From: Pseudomonas sp. MWU13-2100
Lineage (GTDB): Bacteria; Pseudomonadota; Gammaproteobacteria; Pseudomonadales; Pseudomonadaceae
Assembly (NCBI RefSeq): GCF_023242365.1
Contig: NZ_JALLIX010000029.1
Location: 16,801 to 80,800, forward strand
DNA: 64,000 bases
Direction: 5' to 3'
Every line of letters starts with the position of its first letter. Positions within the stretch are counted from its first letter, which is position 1. Shown here one piece after another: positions 1-8,310 of this stretch. The position numbers and the translations under genes were made by a program. The notes under the pieces were generated by a model. The model searched no databases, had not been told where the DNA came from, and saw nothing but the letters and a program-made list of their open reading frames with translations.

Positions 1-440
1 TTTGCGCTTCGCCTGCCTACCTGGAAAAACGCGGATACCCGGATTCTCCGGGGGATCTTTGTTCACACGATTGTCTGAGAATCGTGAACACGGTAATGCC
101 GGCTGAAAACTGGATATTCGAGGGGCCGGAAGGTATGGAAAGTGTCAGCACTCCATTATCTCCCCTGCACATCAATACCGCCGATGGCATGACCGTCGCG
201 ATAAAAAGCGGGATGGGCATCGGGATACAACCTATTGCTTCGGCTGTCGAGGGGCTCAGGCACGGAACATTGCTGCGGGTATTGCCCGACTATCATCTTG
301 AAGAGTTGAATCTGTTTGCAATCTACCCCTCGCGAAAGTTTCTCGATGCCAAGATAAAAACCTGGCTCGAATTTCTCAAAGGCGCGATTCCGGAGTTGTT
401 GGCATCGAATAAGGAAGTTGTCGGTTCACAACAACGATAA
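1..440 (+). CDS. LysR-family regulator, C-terminal part (5' end outside window)
   Basis: The frame is open from the window edge, so the gene begins upstream. The visible residues match the second half of a LysR effector-binding domain: a CASPAYLEKRG-type strand, then HDCLRI, then a turn containing GIGIQPIASAVEGL and a C-terminal LFAIYPSRKFLDAKIKTWLEF helix. These are the standard closing elements of the periplasmic-binding-like fold. The DNA-binding domain is not in the window, so the target is unknown. A start at 84 would be internal and should not be used. Confidence 0.85.
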   Translation, partial: CASPAYLEKRGYPDSPGDLCSHDCLRIVNTVMPAENWIFEGPEGMESVSTPLSPLHINTADGMTVAIKSGMGIGIQPIASAVEGLRHGTLLRVLPDYHLEELNLFAIYPSRKFLDAKIKTWLEFLKGAIPELLASNKEVVGSQQR

Positions 441-502
441 TGACTTTTTTCAGCTGGCCGTGCGGGGAAGGAGTGTCGACCCTCCATCGTCCACAACAGG
501 GC

Positions 503-775
503 TCAACCGTTCGAGCAACCAGTGCCCATCACTTGATATTGCAGGATGTGGCGTTGGCCGTGGGAGTCTTCATAGGTCATTTGCACGGGGACCGGCGCGC
601 ATTGGTCGGCGGCCTCGGTGATTGAAACGACTTTTTCGATATCGGGTTTTGCTGCGTCAGTGTAGGTTTCGACAGGGACCGGGCTGCTGGCGGCCGATGA
701 ATAGTTGTCGTCGGCAAATGCCTGCGCGGCAGTACTGCCAAGAACAAGGATAAGTGCGATTTTCGAGAAGTTCAT
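503..775 (-). CDS. DUF2790 small exported protein
   Basis: A protein of about 90 residues with a cleavable Sec signal (hydrophobic stretch ending AQAFA-DD) and the DUF2790 core IEKVVSITE...CAPVPVQMTYED followed by a C-terminal YQVMGTGCS. The two cysteines probably form a disulfide in the periplasm. DUF2790 is largely restricted to Pseudomonas and members are often metal- or stress-responsive, but the function is unknown. I prefer the ATG at 775, which has GGTGA about 9 nt upstream; a GTG three codons earlier (784) is the alternative. It is monocistronic. Confidence 0.8.
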   Translation of the reverse strand: MNFSKIALILVLGSTAAQAFADDNYSSAASSPVPVETYTDAAKPDIEKVVSITEAADQCAPVPVQMTYEDSHGQRHILQYQVMGTGCSNG

Positions 776-970
776 GATGTTCACCGTATCGTCTGGGTCG
801 GTTGCTTGGCGACCACGATGGTCGTAAAGCCTGGAGCGGAGTTTCCGAGTGTTTACCAGGTGAGCGGTATTGGCTCACTCGGTAGAGACGATATTAGGTG
901 TTTGTTATGCCTCCATATAGCGGCCTGTTGGACAAACACTGTTGCCAGATTCCGCATCAATCGCCGGTTG

Positions 971-1007
971 GAAACGACAACGGCCCCAATCAGGGGCCGT
1001 TGTCGTT
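971..1007 (-). terminator. Strong inverted repeat after the ABC-transporter operon
   Basis: A perfect 16-bp inverted repeat (AAACGACAACGGCCCC and its complement) with a 5-nt loop lies 27 nt downstream of the stop codon at 1034. The outer A/T pairs supply a short U stretch in either direction. It probably ends the minus-strand transporter transcript. Confidence 0.75.
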
Positions 1008-1033
1008 TCGCCAGTCCAGCGCGTCGGGCTTGG

Positions 1034-1825
1034 TTACTCGGCACTGCGCTCCTGGTGGCTGGAGACGAATTGCTTGAAGCGTTCGGTCGGCAAGCCTTCG
1101 AACAGTTCCGCCGGCGTTCCCTGGACATCGACCAGGCCACCGTGCATGAACACCACCCGGTTTGACACGTGGCGGGCAAAGCCCATTTCGTGGGTGACCA
1201 CCAGCATGGTGCGGCCTTCTTCGGCCAGGGAGCGCATCACCCGCAACACTTCGCCCACCAGCTCAGGGTCAAGGGCCGAAGTCGGCTCGTCGAACAACAT
1301 CACTTGGGGGTTCATCGCCAGGGCGCGGGCAATCGCCACGCGCTGCTGCTGGCCGCCGGACAGGTGCGCCGGATAATAGTCACGGCGATCGTACAGGCCG
1401 ACCTTGTGCAGCAGGGCTTCGGCTTCTTCGACGCACTCGGCGCGGGAACGCTTGAGCACCCGCATCGGGCCTTCGATGACGTTTTGCAGCACGGTCATGT
1501 GCGACCACAGGTTGAAGCTCTGGAACACCATGCCCAGGCAGCTGCGCATGCGCTCCACCTGGCGGGCGTTGCTCGGGGTCTGGCGGCCGTCGGCGTGCTG
1601 CTTCATTTCGATCATTTCACCATTGACGGTGATGATGCCCTGATCGGGGGTTTCCAGCAGGTTGATGCAACGCAGGAAGGTACTTTTACCGGAACCACTG
1701 GCACCAAGGATCGAGATCACGTCGCCCTTGTGGGCGTCCAGGGAAATGCCCTTGAGGACATGGGCGCTGCCGAAGGATTTCTGGATGTTGGTGACCGACA
1801 AGGCTGAAGCGGGCTGAGTGCTCAT
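1034..1825 (-). CDS. Polar amino acid ABC transporter, ATP-binding subunit
   Basis: A 263-residue ATPase of the HisP/OccP/AotP type that powers import of a basic or opine-like amino acid. Walker A is GASGSGKST (residues 41-49), the signature is LSGGQQQR, Walker B is VMLFDEP and the H-loop is VVTHEMG. The insertion after the first strand (GEMIEM...DGRQTPSNARQVERMR) is typical of histidine/octopine-type ATPases. It is the last gene of a four-gene operon (binding protein, two permeases, ATPase), 18 nt after the permease. The ATG at 1825 has CGGAG at a normal distance. Substrate cannot be fixed from sequence; the context suggests histidine or a related compound. Confidence 0.92.
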   Translation of the reverse strand: MSTQPASALSVTNIQKSFGSAHVLKGISLDAHKGDVISILGASGSGKSTFLRCINLLETPDQGIITVNGEMIEMKQHADGRQTPSNARQVERMRSCLGMVFQSFNLWSHMTVLQNVIEGPMRVLKRSRAECVEEAEALLHKVGLYDRRDYYPAHLSGGQQQRVAIARALAMNPQVMLFDEPTSALDPELVGEVLRVMRSLAEEGRTMLVVTHEMGFARHVSNRVVFMHGGLVDVQGTPAELFEGLPTERFKQFVSSHQERSAE

Positions 1826-1843
1826 GGCATGCTCCGTAGCAAA

Positions 1844-2581
1844 TCAGGAATGGGTAGGCAGCGAGGGGCTGGCTTTTTTGATGACGTCGACTGGCCGCTC
1901 GCGCAAGTGCGGCGAGAGGCGATACTCGAGCCAGGCGACAGCACGGACGACCAGGAAATTCAGCACCAGGTAGATCACCGCCGCACAGATGAACACTTCC
2001 ATGGTGCGATAGGTGCGCTGGATGATCTGTTGCGCGACGCCGGTGACGTCCCACACGGTTACCAGGCTGGCCAGCGCCGTGGACTTGACCAGCAAGATGG
2101 CTTCGGTGGAGTAGGCCGGCAGGGCCTGGCGCAGGGTGACCGGGGCAATGATCCGGCGCAGCAGTTCCCAGGGCGACATGCCCACGGCCTTGCCGGCTTC
2201 GATCTGCCCCTGGGGCACGCTGAGCAGCCCGCCACGAATGATCTCGGCGGTATAACCGGCAGTACACAAGGCCAGCGAAACCACCGCGCAGCCATAGGGC
2301 GACTTGAGCAGGACCCAGGCGAAGCTGTCGCGGATGGCCGGGAACTGGCCCAGCCCGTAGTAGATCAGGAACATCTGGATCAGCAGCGGCGTGCCGCGAA
2401 ACAGCATGATGTAGAAGCGCGCCGGGTAGCTGAAGAACCACCAGCGGCTGACCCGCAGGCTGACAATGCCGACGGAGAGGGTAAGGCCGATCACCAATGA
2501 GCAGAAAAATAGCGACAGCGTTGTGGGCAAGGCTGCCAACAGCTTGAGCATGGTGTCAGCGAGGAACGGAAAATCGATCAT
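1844..2581 (-). CDS. Polar amino acid ABC transporter permease (HisM-like)
   Basis: A 245-residue inner-membrane permease with about five transmembrane segments and the EAA motif region AGYTAEIIRGGLLSVPQGQIEAG, followed by GMSPWELLRRIIAP, where the ATPase docks. The size and motif match HisM/OccM. It lies 21 nt downstream of the other permease and 18 nt upstream of the ATPase, so the two permeases probably form the heterodimeric channel. The ATG at 2581 is preceded by GGAAGGA. The C-terminal tail is hydrophilic, ending HLRERPVDVIKK... Confidence 0.92.
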   Translation of the reverse strand: MIDFPFLADTMLKLLAALPTTLSLFFCSLVIGLTLSVGIVSLRVSRWWFFSYPARFYIMLFRGTPLLIQMFLIYYGLGQFPAIRDSFAWVLLKSPYGCAVVSLALCTAGYTAEIIRGGLLSVPQGQIEAGKAVGMSPWELLRRIIAPVTLRQALPAYSTEAILLVKSTALASLVTVWDVTGVAQQIIQRTYRTMEVFICAAVIYLVLNFLVVRAVAWLEYRLSPHLRERPVDVIKKASPSLPTHS

Positions 2582-2602
2582 AAATAGTCCTTCCGACTCG
2601 AA

Positions 2603-3319
2603 CTAGACTGGGCTGCGCTGCTGCGTGCGACGCACGCGAGCCTCGGCCATGTTGAAAAGCCGACCGGACAGGCCAGTGAGAACCAGGTACACGATGCCGC
2701 CGATGATGTAGAACGTGAAATATTGCCGGGTCGATCCGGCCGCGACCTGACTGGCCCGCATCAATTCCACCAGGCCGATCACGGAAATCAGCGCGGAGTC
2801 TTTCAGGCTCATTTGCCAGACGTTGCCCAGCCCGGGCAGCGCAAAGCGCAGCACTTGGGGAACCAGGATCCGTTTGAAGCGCATGGCCCGGGTCATGCCG
2901 ATAGCCAGCCCGGCCTCCAGTTCACCCTTCGAGACCGCGAGAAAAGCGCCGCGGTAGACTTCGGCCTGATAGGAACCGGAAATCAGCCCGACCGCCAACG
3001 CGCCCACCAGAAAAGGCGGCACATCGATATAGCCTTCGCCGCCGAACCAGTGGCCAACGGCCGTGACCACACTGGCACCGCCAAAGTAGAACAGGTAGAT
3101 CACCAGCAGCTCAGGGATGCCCCTGAACAGGATTGAATACAGGTCCCCGAGCCAGCGCAGGGTACGCTGACGGGATAGTTTGGCCGCAGCGACCAGGCTG
3201 CCGAATACCGCACCCACCAGCAGCGCCGCCAGGGTCAATATCACGGTCATGCCTGCTGCCTTGAGCAGCGCCATTCCCCAGCCTGAGTCACCAAAACTGA
3301 GTAGCTGCAAGAGGTTCAT
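2603..3319 (-). CDS. Polar amino acid ABC transporter permease (HisQ-like)
   Basis: A 238-residue integral-membrane subunit with the BPD_transp_1 fold. The EAA loop reads SYQAEVYRGAFLAVSKGELEAG then GMTRAMRFKRILVPQ, as in HisQ/OccQ. I use the ATG at 3319 because it begins the normal hydrophobic N-terminus (MNLLQLLSFGDSGWG); an in-frame GTG at 3331 is possible. It is the second gene of the operon, between the periplasmic binding protein and the HisM-like permease. Confidence 0.9.
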   Translation of the reverse strand: MNLLQLLSFGDSGWGMALLKAAGMTVILTLAALLVGAVFGSLVAAAKLSRQRTLRWLGDLYSILFRGIPELLVIYLFYFGGASVVTAVGHWFGGEGYIDVPPFLVGALAVGLISGSYQAEVYRGAFLAVSKGELEAGLAIGMTRAMRFKRILVPQVLRFALPGLGNVWQMSLKDSALISVIGLVELMRASQVAAGSTRQYFTFYIIGGIVYLVLTGLSGRLFNMAEARVRRTQQRSPV

Positions 3320-3386
3320 AGAAGGTCCCACTTATGATGAAGGTTCAAGCAACCCGGCAACCTTCAGGTTGCCGGGCCATTCAGAA

Positions 3387-4244
3387 TCACTGCTTAGGGG
3401 TAAGGTCTGCCTTGAACCACTTCTCGCTCAGTTTCTTGATCGTGCCGTCAGCCATGGCTTCCTTGAGGGCGGCGTCGAACTTGGCTTTGAGCTCCGGGTC
3501 TTTCTGACGGAAGCCCAGCGCTTCGCCATCACCCCAGATCGGACCTTTGATGACCGGGCCGGTAAAGACCAGCGGTTTGTTCTCCGGCTTGTCCATGACC
3601 GAATTGAAGAAGGTCACGTCGTCGAAAGCGACGTCGATGCGGCCGGCCAGCAGGTCGAGGATGGCTTCGGCCGAGCTGCCGTACTCGCGAATGGTCGCGA
3701 CGTCCTTGAAGTTCTCGTCAATGAACGAGGTGTAGATGGTGCCGGAGGCGATACCGATGGTCTTGCCTTTGAGGGCCTTGCGCAGCTCTTCAACGCCGGC
3801 GCGGACTTCCTTGGCATCGGTGCCCAGGGTGATGGCGGCGGCGTCACCGGTTTTGCCCGGCAGCAGATCGGCTTTCAGCGAGACGAAGCTGGCCGGGGTC
3901 TGGGCGTAAGGCGTCGAGAAGGCCATGACCTTCTGGCGCTCTTCGTTGATGACGATGGCGTCCATCAGCACGTCGAATTTACCGGCATTGAGGCTGGCGA
4001 TCATCCCGTCCCAGTTCTGTACCACGACGTTGCACTTGAGCTTCATGCGCGGGCAGATGATATCCATCAGCTCCGGTTCGAAGCCGCCGATTTTTCCACC
4101 TGGGAGCGTCAGGTTCCAAGGCTCATAGGCGCCTTCGGTGGCGATATTCACCGAGGTCCACTCTTTGGCCTGCAGTGCCGGGGCACAGGCCAGAACCATT
4201 GCACTGAGCGCTACAGAACCCAACCAGCTTGATTTCTTCGACAT
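3387..4244 (-). CDS. Periplasmic amino acid-binding protein of the ABC importer
   Basis: A 285-residue type-II solute-binding protein (SBP_bac_3). After a signal peptide ending ALQA-KEW come the typical strand VNIATEGAYEPWN, the GFEPELMDIICPRMK helix and the VQNWDGMIASLNAGKFDVLMDA signature. It resembles octopine/nopaline- and histidine-binding proteins. The ATG at 4244 has GGAAG 9 nt upstream; an upstream in-frame ATG at 4268 would add 8 residues before the signal and is less likely. First gene of the operon, with a 628-bp region upstream carrying a HutC-like palindrome. Confidence 0.92.
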   Translation of the reverse strand: MSKKSSWLGSVALSAMVLACAPALQAKEWTSVNIATEGAYEPWNLTLPGGKIGGFEPELMDIICPRMKLKCNVVVQNWDGMIASLNAGKFDVLMDAIVINEERQKVMAFSTPYAQTPASFVSLKADLLPGKTGDAAAITLGTDAKEVRAGVEELRKALKGKTIGIASGTIYTSFIDENFKDVATIREYGSSAEAILDLLAGRIDVAFDDVTFFNSVMDKPENKPLVFTGPVIKGPIWGDGEALGFRQKDPELKAKFDAALKEAMADGTIKKLSEKWFKADLTPKQ

Positions 4245-4545
4245 CTTGATAACTTCCTGCCTAATCAATGGAGTGTTGCGAACTGATCCGGCTCAGGCCG
4301 AATCTCCAATGCTTGCCTGCGCAACGATTCTTGTGCAGACAAGACAAAACCATAAACAGCCAACCTGCCAGTCAGGCCGGTTGATTCGCACCCATAATGG
4401 TTTCAGCCTGGATTGCTGTCCCCTCTCCATGTGCCCCTGAGCGATCGATCAAGCCGTGATCATCGGCAGGTTTCTGGCCTTGCCCTCGAGCGTAAACAGG
4501 TGCCGTGCACAGGCCGTGTTGGCGACTTATACGCACACACATTTA

Positions 4546-4559
4546 CTTGTACATACAAG
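4546..4559. promoter_or_regulatory. HutC-type operator candidate CTTGTA-CA-TACAAG
   Basis: A perfect 6-bp dyad with a 2-nt spacer, matching the TGTA-N2-TACA recognition I recall for the urocanate-responsive GntR regulator HutC of Pseudomonas. It lies about 300 bp upstream of the amino acid-binding protein gene and downstream of the histidine ammonia-lyase homologue. The match is seen in the sequence; binding by HutC is inference. Confidence 0.55.
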
Positions 4560-4624
4560 CATATGCAATCAAGCGGCCAACTTGTCGGGTCCCGCTCAAT
4601 AAAACCTGGGATTTGCCTGTAGCG

Positions 4625-4637
4625 CTTGTACGACAAG
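4625..4637. promoter_or_regulatory. Second, shorter-spaced dyad CTTGT-ACG-ACAAG
   Basis: A perfect 5-bp dyad with the same CTTGT half-site as the palindrome 79 bp away, but one base shorter overall. It could be a weaker or auxiliary site for the same repressor. The half-site identity is seen; function is inferred. Confidence 0.35.
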
Positions 4638-4872
4638 GGTTTGCCGGGACGCGTTTTTTTCCTGGGAGGTTGGCCATGGGGCTGACGATTGTTACCTGGG
4701 CTGGGAATTGCGCCAGGTTGGGGCGCTCGGTGACAGTTCGGGAGATGTTAGTGCGCGATGGGGAACGCTGGGTGTGGGGGCTTATGGGGCGAAAAAGACC
4801 GTCCTTCAGTTGTCAAGAAGCAGGCCAATGCCTAGCTCGACGGCCAAAGGACGACGCTGGGGTTCAACCTGT

Positions 4873-6414
4873 TTACTTGAGGTGTTTCTGCACCGTGGCT
4901 AGCACCTGTCCACTGCGTACTTGTTCGGTAACACTCACCATGTCCAGGTAGAAGGCACGGTCATTCTCGGCGACCGGTACGCGGCTGCGCACCAGGTCGT
5001 AAACCGCCCTGGTCACGCTGGACGCCTTGTGCACATCATGGAAGTCCAAGGCCTGGCAACCCACCAGCAGTTCAATCGCCAGCACTGACTCGAGTTTTTC
5101 GGACACCTTGTAGGCCTTGATGGCGGCGTTGTAAGCCAGGCTGACCAGATCCTCCTGGTTGGCGCAGGTCGAGAAGCTGTCGACCGTGGAGGGGAACGAC
5201 AGCGCCTTCATTTCCGCATACAGGCCCGCTGCGGTGTATTGAAGGATCATGTAGCCGCTGTTGAGACCGGGGTTGCGCACCAGGAAGGCCGGCATTTCGC
5301 TGAAGTGCGAGTTGACCATGCGGTCGATACGGCGCTCGGAGATCTTCGCCAGGTTGGCCTGCGCCACGCACAGCGAATCCGCCGACATGCCGATATAGCT
5401 GCCGTCGAAGTTGGCGCCGGAGATGGCAATGCCGTCGCCGTCCTCAAGCGGGTAGATGATCGGGTTGTCGCCCGAGGAGTGGATTTCGTTTTCGATATTT
5501 TCCCGGGCGTGATCGATAAAGCGTTTCGACGCACCGTGCACCTGAGGAATAGCCCGCAGGCTGTAGGCGTCTTGCAGTCGGTAGTCGATGTTTTCGGCGA
5601 TCAACTGGCTGTCGTGCAGCATCGCCTTTATACCCCTGGCGGTTTGCGCCTGCTCCTTATGGGCCTTGATCGAGTGATAACGCGGATCGAAGGCTCGAAT
5701 CGTGCCCTTCAGCGCTTCCAGCGAAAGGGCGGCGGCGACGTCGGCCAGGGCGGCGCTTTGCATGGAGTTGTAGAGGGCCAGAATCGCGATGGCGGTCACC
5801 GACATGGTGCCGTTGAGCATGGCCAGGCCTTCCTTGCACTGCAGGTCCGTCGGTTGCAGGCCGACCTGTTGCAGCGCGGTGGCGCCATCCACCCATTCGC
5901 CGCCGTTGACCCGGGCCTTGCCCTCACCGAGCAGGACCAGGGCCAGGTGCCCTTCGACCGCCAGATAACCCACCGACCCCTCGCCGGGTGCAAACGGCAC
6001 GACATCGTGGTTGAGCAGGCCGGCGATCAGTTCCAGCAACTCCAGGCGCACTCCGGAAAACCCTTTGCCCAGGCTGATCAGCAGCATCAACTGGATTGCC
6101 CGAACCTGTTCACGCTTGAGCGGCTCGCCGACGGCGACGGCGTGGGAGCGCACGATATTGATCTGAAGCTCCTTGGCATTCTGCGGTGAAATCACATGGC
6201 GGACGTTGTCGCCGAACCCGGTGGTCACCCCATAGACCAGGCGATTCTCCTCGAGAAAGCGCTCGACCAGGCCGCGGGACTTGTTCACGCGGTTCTTGTA
6301 GGTCTCGGAGAACGACACCTTGGCGCAATAACGGGCTACCGCGACGAACTCTTCGATGGAGGGTTCCCTGTCGCCAAGAACGACCTGAGTGATCTGCTGA
6401 GGATGAGCTTTCAT
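4873..6414 (-). CDS. Histidine/aromatic ammonia-lyase homologue lacking the MIO triad
   Basis: A 513-residue full-length HAL/PAL-family protein. Many family marks are present: YGVTTGFG with the lid tyrosine Y61, the QDAYSLRAIPQVHG block (Q281, Y284, R287 equivalent to active-site residues of P. putida HutH), SSGDNPI and NQEDLVSLA. The cofactor-forming motif is not: canonical GSVG-ASG-DLAPLAH is here GSVGYLAVEGH (146-156), so the Ala-Ser-Gly that makes the MIO electrophile is gone and three residues are missing. The frame is intact, so this is not a simple sequencing shift. It probably does not deaminate by the usual route. Divergent from a LysR gene and on the same strand as an amino acid importer. 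Confidence 0.88.
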   Translation of the reverse strand: MKAHPQQITQVVLGDREPSIEEFVAVARYCAKVSFSETYKNRVNKSRGLVERFLEENRLVYGVTTGFGDNVRHVISPQNAKELQINIVRSHAVAVGEPLKREQVRAIQLMLLISLGKGFSGVRLELLELIAGLLNHDVVPFAPGEGSVGYLAVEGHLALVLLGEGKARVNGGEWVDGATALQQVGLQPTDLQCKEGLAMLNGTMSVTAIAILALYNSMQSAALADVAAALSLEALKGTIRAFDPRYHSIKAHKEQAQTARGIKAMLHDSQLIAENIDYRLQDAYSLRAIPQVHGASKRFIDHARENIENEIHSSGDNPIIYPLEDGDGIAISGANFDGSYIGMSADSLCVAQANLAKISERRIDRMVNSHFSEMPAFLVRNPGLNSGYMILQYTAAGLYAEMKALSFPSTVDSFSTCANQEDLVSLAYNAAIKAYKVSEKLESVLAIELLVGCQALDFHDVHKASSVTRAVYDLVRSRVPVAENDRAFYLDMVSVTEQVRSGQVLATVQKHLK

Positions 6415-6581
6415 TGCGAACTCCCGAGAAACGAAATGATTGAGGGCCGGACCGGCTGAGCCATCGCTCGATTGAGCGTGGAGGAAGGCTAAAGCGCTTT
6501 GAGGATGAAGAAAATATGGTGATTTCTGTCAGTTTTAATAGAATATCTAAACTTAAAACGCCTTCGAGAGCTTTGTATCGC

Positions 6582-7526
6582 ATGAGCCGCCTACCGTCTT
6601 TACGCGCCCTCCAGGTATTCGAAACCGTCGGCCACTGCGGCGGCATATCCCAAGCGGCCAAGCGCTTGAGCATTTCCGTGGGAGCGGTGAGCCAGCAGAT
6701 GAAGTTGCTGGAGGAGGCATTGGGTCTGAGCCTGACGGTCAAGGAGGGACAGCGCCTGCGGTTGAACGCTATTGGTCTGCGGTTTCATGCGCGCTGTTCT
6801 ACAGCCTTTGAAGAGTTGAGAGCCGCCGTTTCCGAAGTCGAGCGTTCGAAGAATCCCAACAATCTGTATGTCAGTGGCCTGCCTTCGCTCATGACCAAAT
6901 GGTTAGCGCCCCTGACCTACGAATGGCAGCATGGGCATGGGGATCTCGACATCTATCTGGACGGCACGCTGGCGGATACCTCGGAGGAGGAAAACGCCGA
7001 TTTTCGGATCGGTTATGGCGAGCCTGGCCAATATGCCGAGCACAGCGTCGTGCTGTTTCGCGATTGTGTGGTGCCGGCCTGTTCACCGAGGCTGTCGGGC
7101 CTTTCAGGCTATCCTGGCCCGGTGCGGCAGGCCGCTGATCTGCTCCACTACCCGCTGATCCGGATCGATTCGCGGCCGAAATTCGACTCGCCACCGTCAT
7201 GGGCCGAATGGTTCGAGCACGAAGGCGTTGCGCTCGAGCAGGCGATTGTCATCCGTCGCAGTTTCTCTTCGTCGAGTATGGCGATTCAAGCCGCCATCGA
7301 TCACCAGGGCGTGGTGCTGGCGCAGTTTTCGATGATTTCCCGCGATATTGATGAAGGACGCCTGGTCATCCCCTGGGGACGTGCCATGCCGCTGCCTTCG
7401 CCGTATTACCTGAGCTGGCACCCCAACACCCTGCACAAATCCCAATGTCGGGCCTTTCAGCGCTGGTTGATCGGCCGGGGCAGGGCGCAAGAGGACATTA
7501 GCGCCGGCTTGATCGTTGCCCTTTGA
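6582..7526 (+). CDS. LysR-family regulator (GcvA-like)
   Basis: A 314-residue protein starting MSRLPSLRALQVFE, the hallmark of the GcvA subgroup, with the HTH GGISQAAKRLSISVGAVSQQMKLLE at about 20-45. The effector domain follows (SGLPSLMTKWLAPL...). The ATG at 6582 is chosen for that family N-terminus and a GAGAG upstream; an earlier in-frame ATG at 6516 adds an atypical extension. It is divergent from the lyase-like gene across 167 bp and is its likely regulator. The HTH sequence has SVGAVSQQMK where most members have TPGAVSRQVK. Confidence 0.9.
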   Translation: MSRLPSLRALQVFETVGHCGGISQAAKRLSISVGAVSQQMKLLEEALGLSLTVKEGQRLRLNAIGLRFHARCSTAFEELRAAVSEVERSKNPNNLYVSGLPSLMTKWLAPLTYEWQHGHGDLDIYLDGTLADTSEEENADFRIGYGEPGQYAEHSVVLFRDCVVPACSPRLSGLSGYPGPVRQAADLLHYPLIRIDSRPKFDSPPSWAEWFEHEGVALEQAIVIRRSFSSSSMAIQAAIDHQGVVLAQFSMISRDIDEGRLVIPWGRAMPLPSPYYLSWHPNTLHKSQCRAFQRWLIGRGRAQEDISAGLIVAL

Positions 7527-7640
7527 TCGAGCCAAAACCAAGTATCGTGAACGTTGCGCCGGGTTTTGGTAGATTCGCCGCGCGTACAGCCTGCCTTGTA
7601 CGGCAGCTTCAGAGACTGAGCTTCAGATTCGGAAAGGTTC

Positions 7641-8310
7641 ATGGCCAAGAAACCAGCGGCGTCCTCCACTGACACATCGATCTCCGCGCCCAAGAAGGGC
7701 GCCAGCCTGACCTTGATTGATGTGGCAAAGGTGGCCGGCGTTTCGCCGATGACTGTTTCCAGGGCGTTGCATCGACCGGCACGCTGGACACCGAATCCAG
7801 TCGTCTGCGACTCGCCCAGGCAGGTATCCCGGTGGTTGAGATCCTGGGATCTGAGCGAAGAACCCCTGGATATGCTGGTGGGCTTCTCCCATGAAAAAGT
7901 CGGGGAAGAGACCGCACGGCATTTGCTGAAAAAGGGCTACAAGCGTTTCTCGGTGGTGACCATCATCGACCCCCGCGGCCTGCGTCGCTGCAGCAGCCTG
8001 ATTGCCGAGCTTAAACGCCAGGGTATCGGAGAAGTACCGCTGGAGATCCTGGCGCCGCCGGCCACCCTCTAAGTGGGCAGGGAAGGGTTGCGACGTCTGC
8101 TTGAACAGCCGGTGCCGCCCGATATCGTGGTGTGCAGCTCCGACACCGTGGCTCAGGGTGTCCTGGCCGAAGCCGCCAGTCGCGGGATGAATGTCCCGTC
8201 TGACCTGGCGGTGATGGGCTTCGGCGATCTGAGCAGTGCGGCGCAGGTTCACCCGGCCTTGTCGACCGTCAGTGTCGATGGCAGGCACATTGGTCTGCAA
8301 GTGGCCCAGG
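7641..8310 (+). pseudogene. LacI/GntR-type sugar-acid regulator, deleted and frameshifted
   Basis: The reading begins with a good LacI HTH (LTLIDVAKVAGVSPMTVSRALHRP) behind GGAAAG. It then breaks: another frame carries GTLDTESSRLRLAQAGIPVVEI, and the first frame resumes with LSEEPLDMLVGFSHEKVGE. About 80-90 residues between HTH and core are absent and the frame changes twice (near 7780 and 7850). An in-frame TAA follows at 8070-8072, after which VGREGLRRLLEQPVPPDIVVCSSD continues the domain until it ends abruptly near 8315. It cannot make a working repressor. It resembles regulators of gluconate or galactarate genes. Confidence 0.85.

Larger units (their letters stand above)
4245..4872. other. 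Intergenic region between lyase-like gene and ABC operon
   Basis: About 630 bp with no convincing gene. Frames here are short and lack codon bias. It should hold the promoter of the ABC transporter. Two related palindromes are visible, at 4546-4559 and 4625-4637 (listed separately). I see no clear sigma-54 -24/-12 box and no hairpin terminator with a U-tract after the upstream lyase-like gene. Confidence 0.6.

Noticed and set aside
4300..4440. Sigma-54 promoter for the ABC operon
   Set aside because: A TGCAC...TTGC pair exists on the minus strand but the spacing is 3 nt too long for a -24/-12 element.
4505..4951. 148-codon plus-strand frame in the lyase/ABC intergenic region
   Set aside because: No RBS, no codon bias and it overlaps the 3' end of the lyase-like gene and both palindromes.
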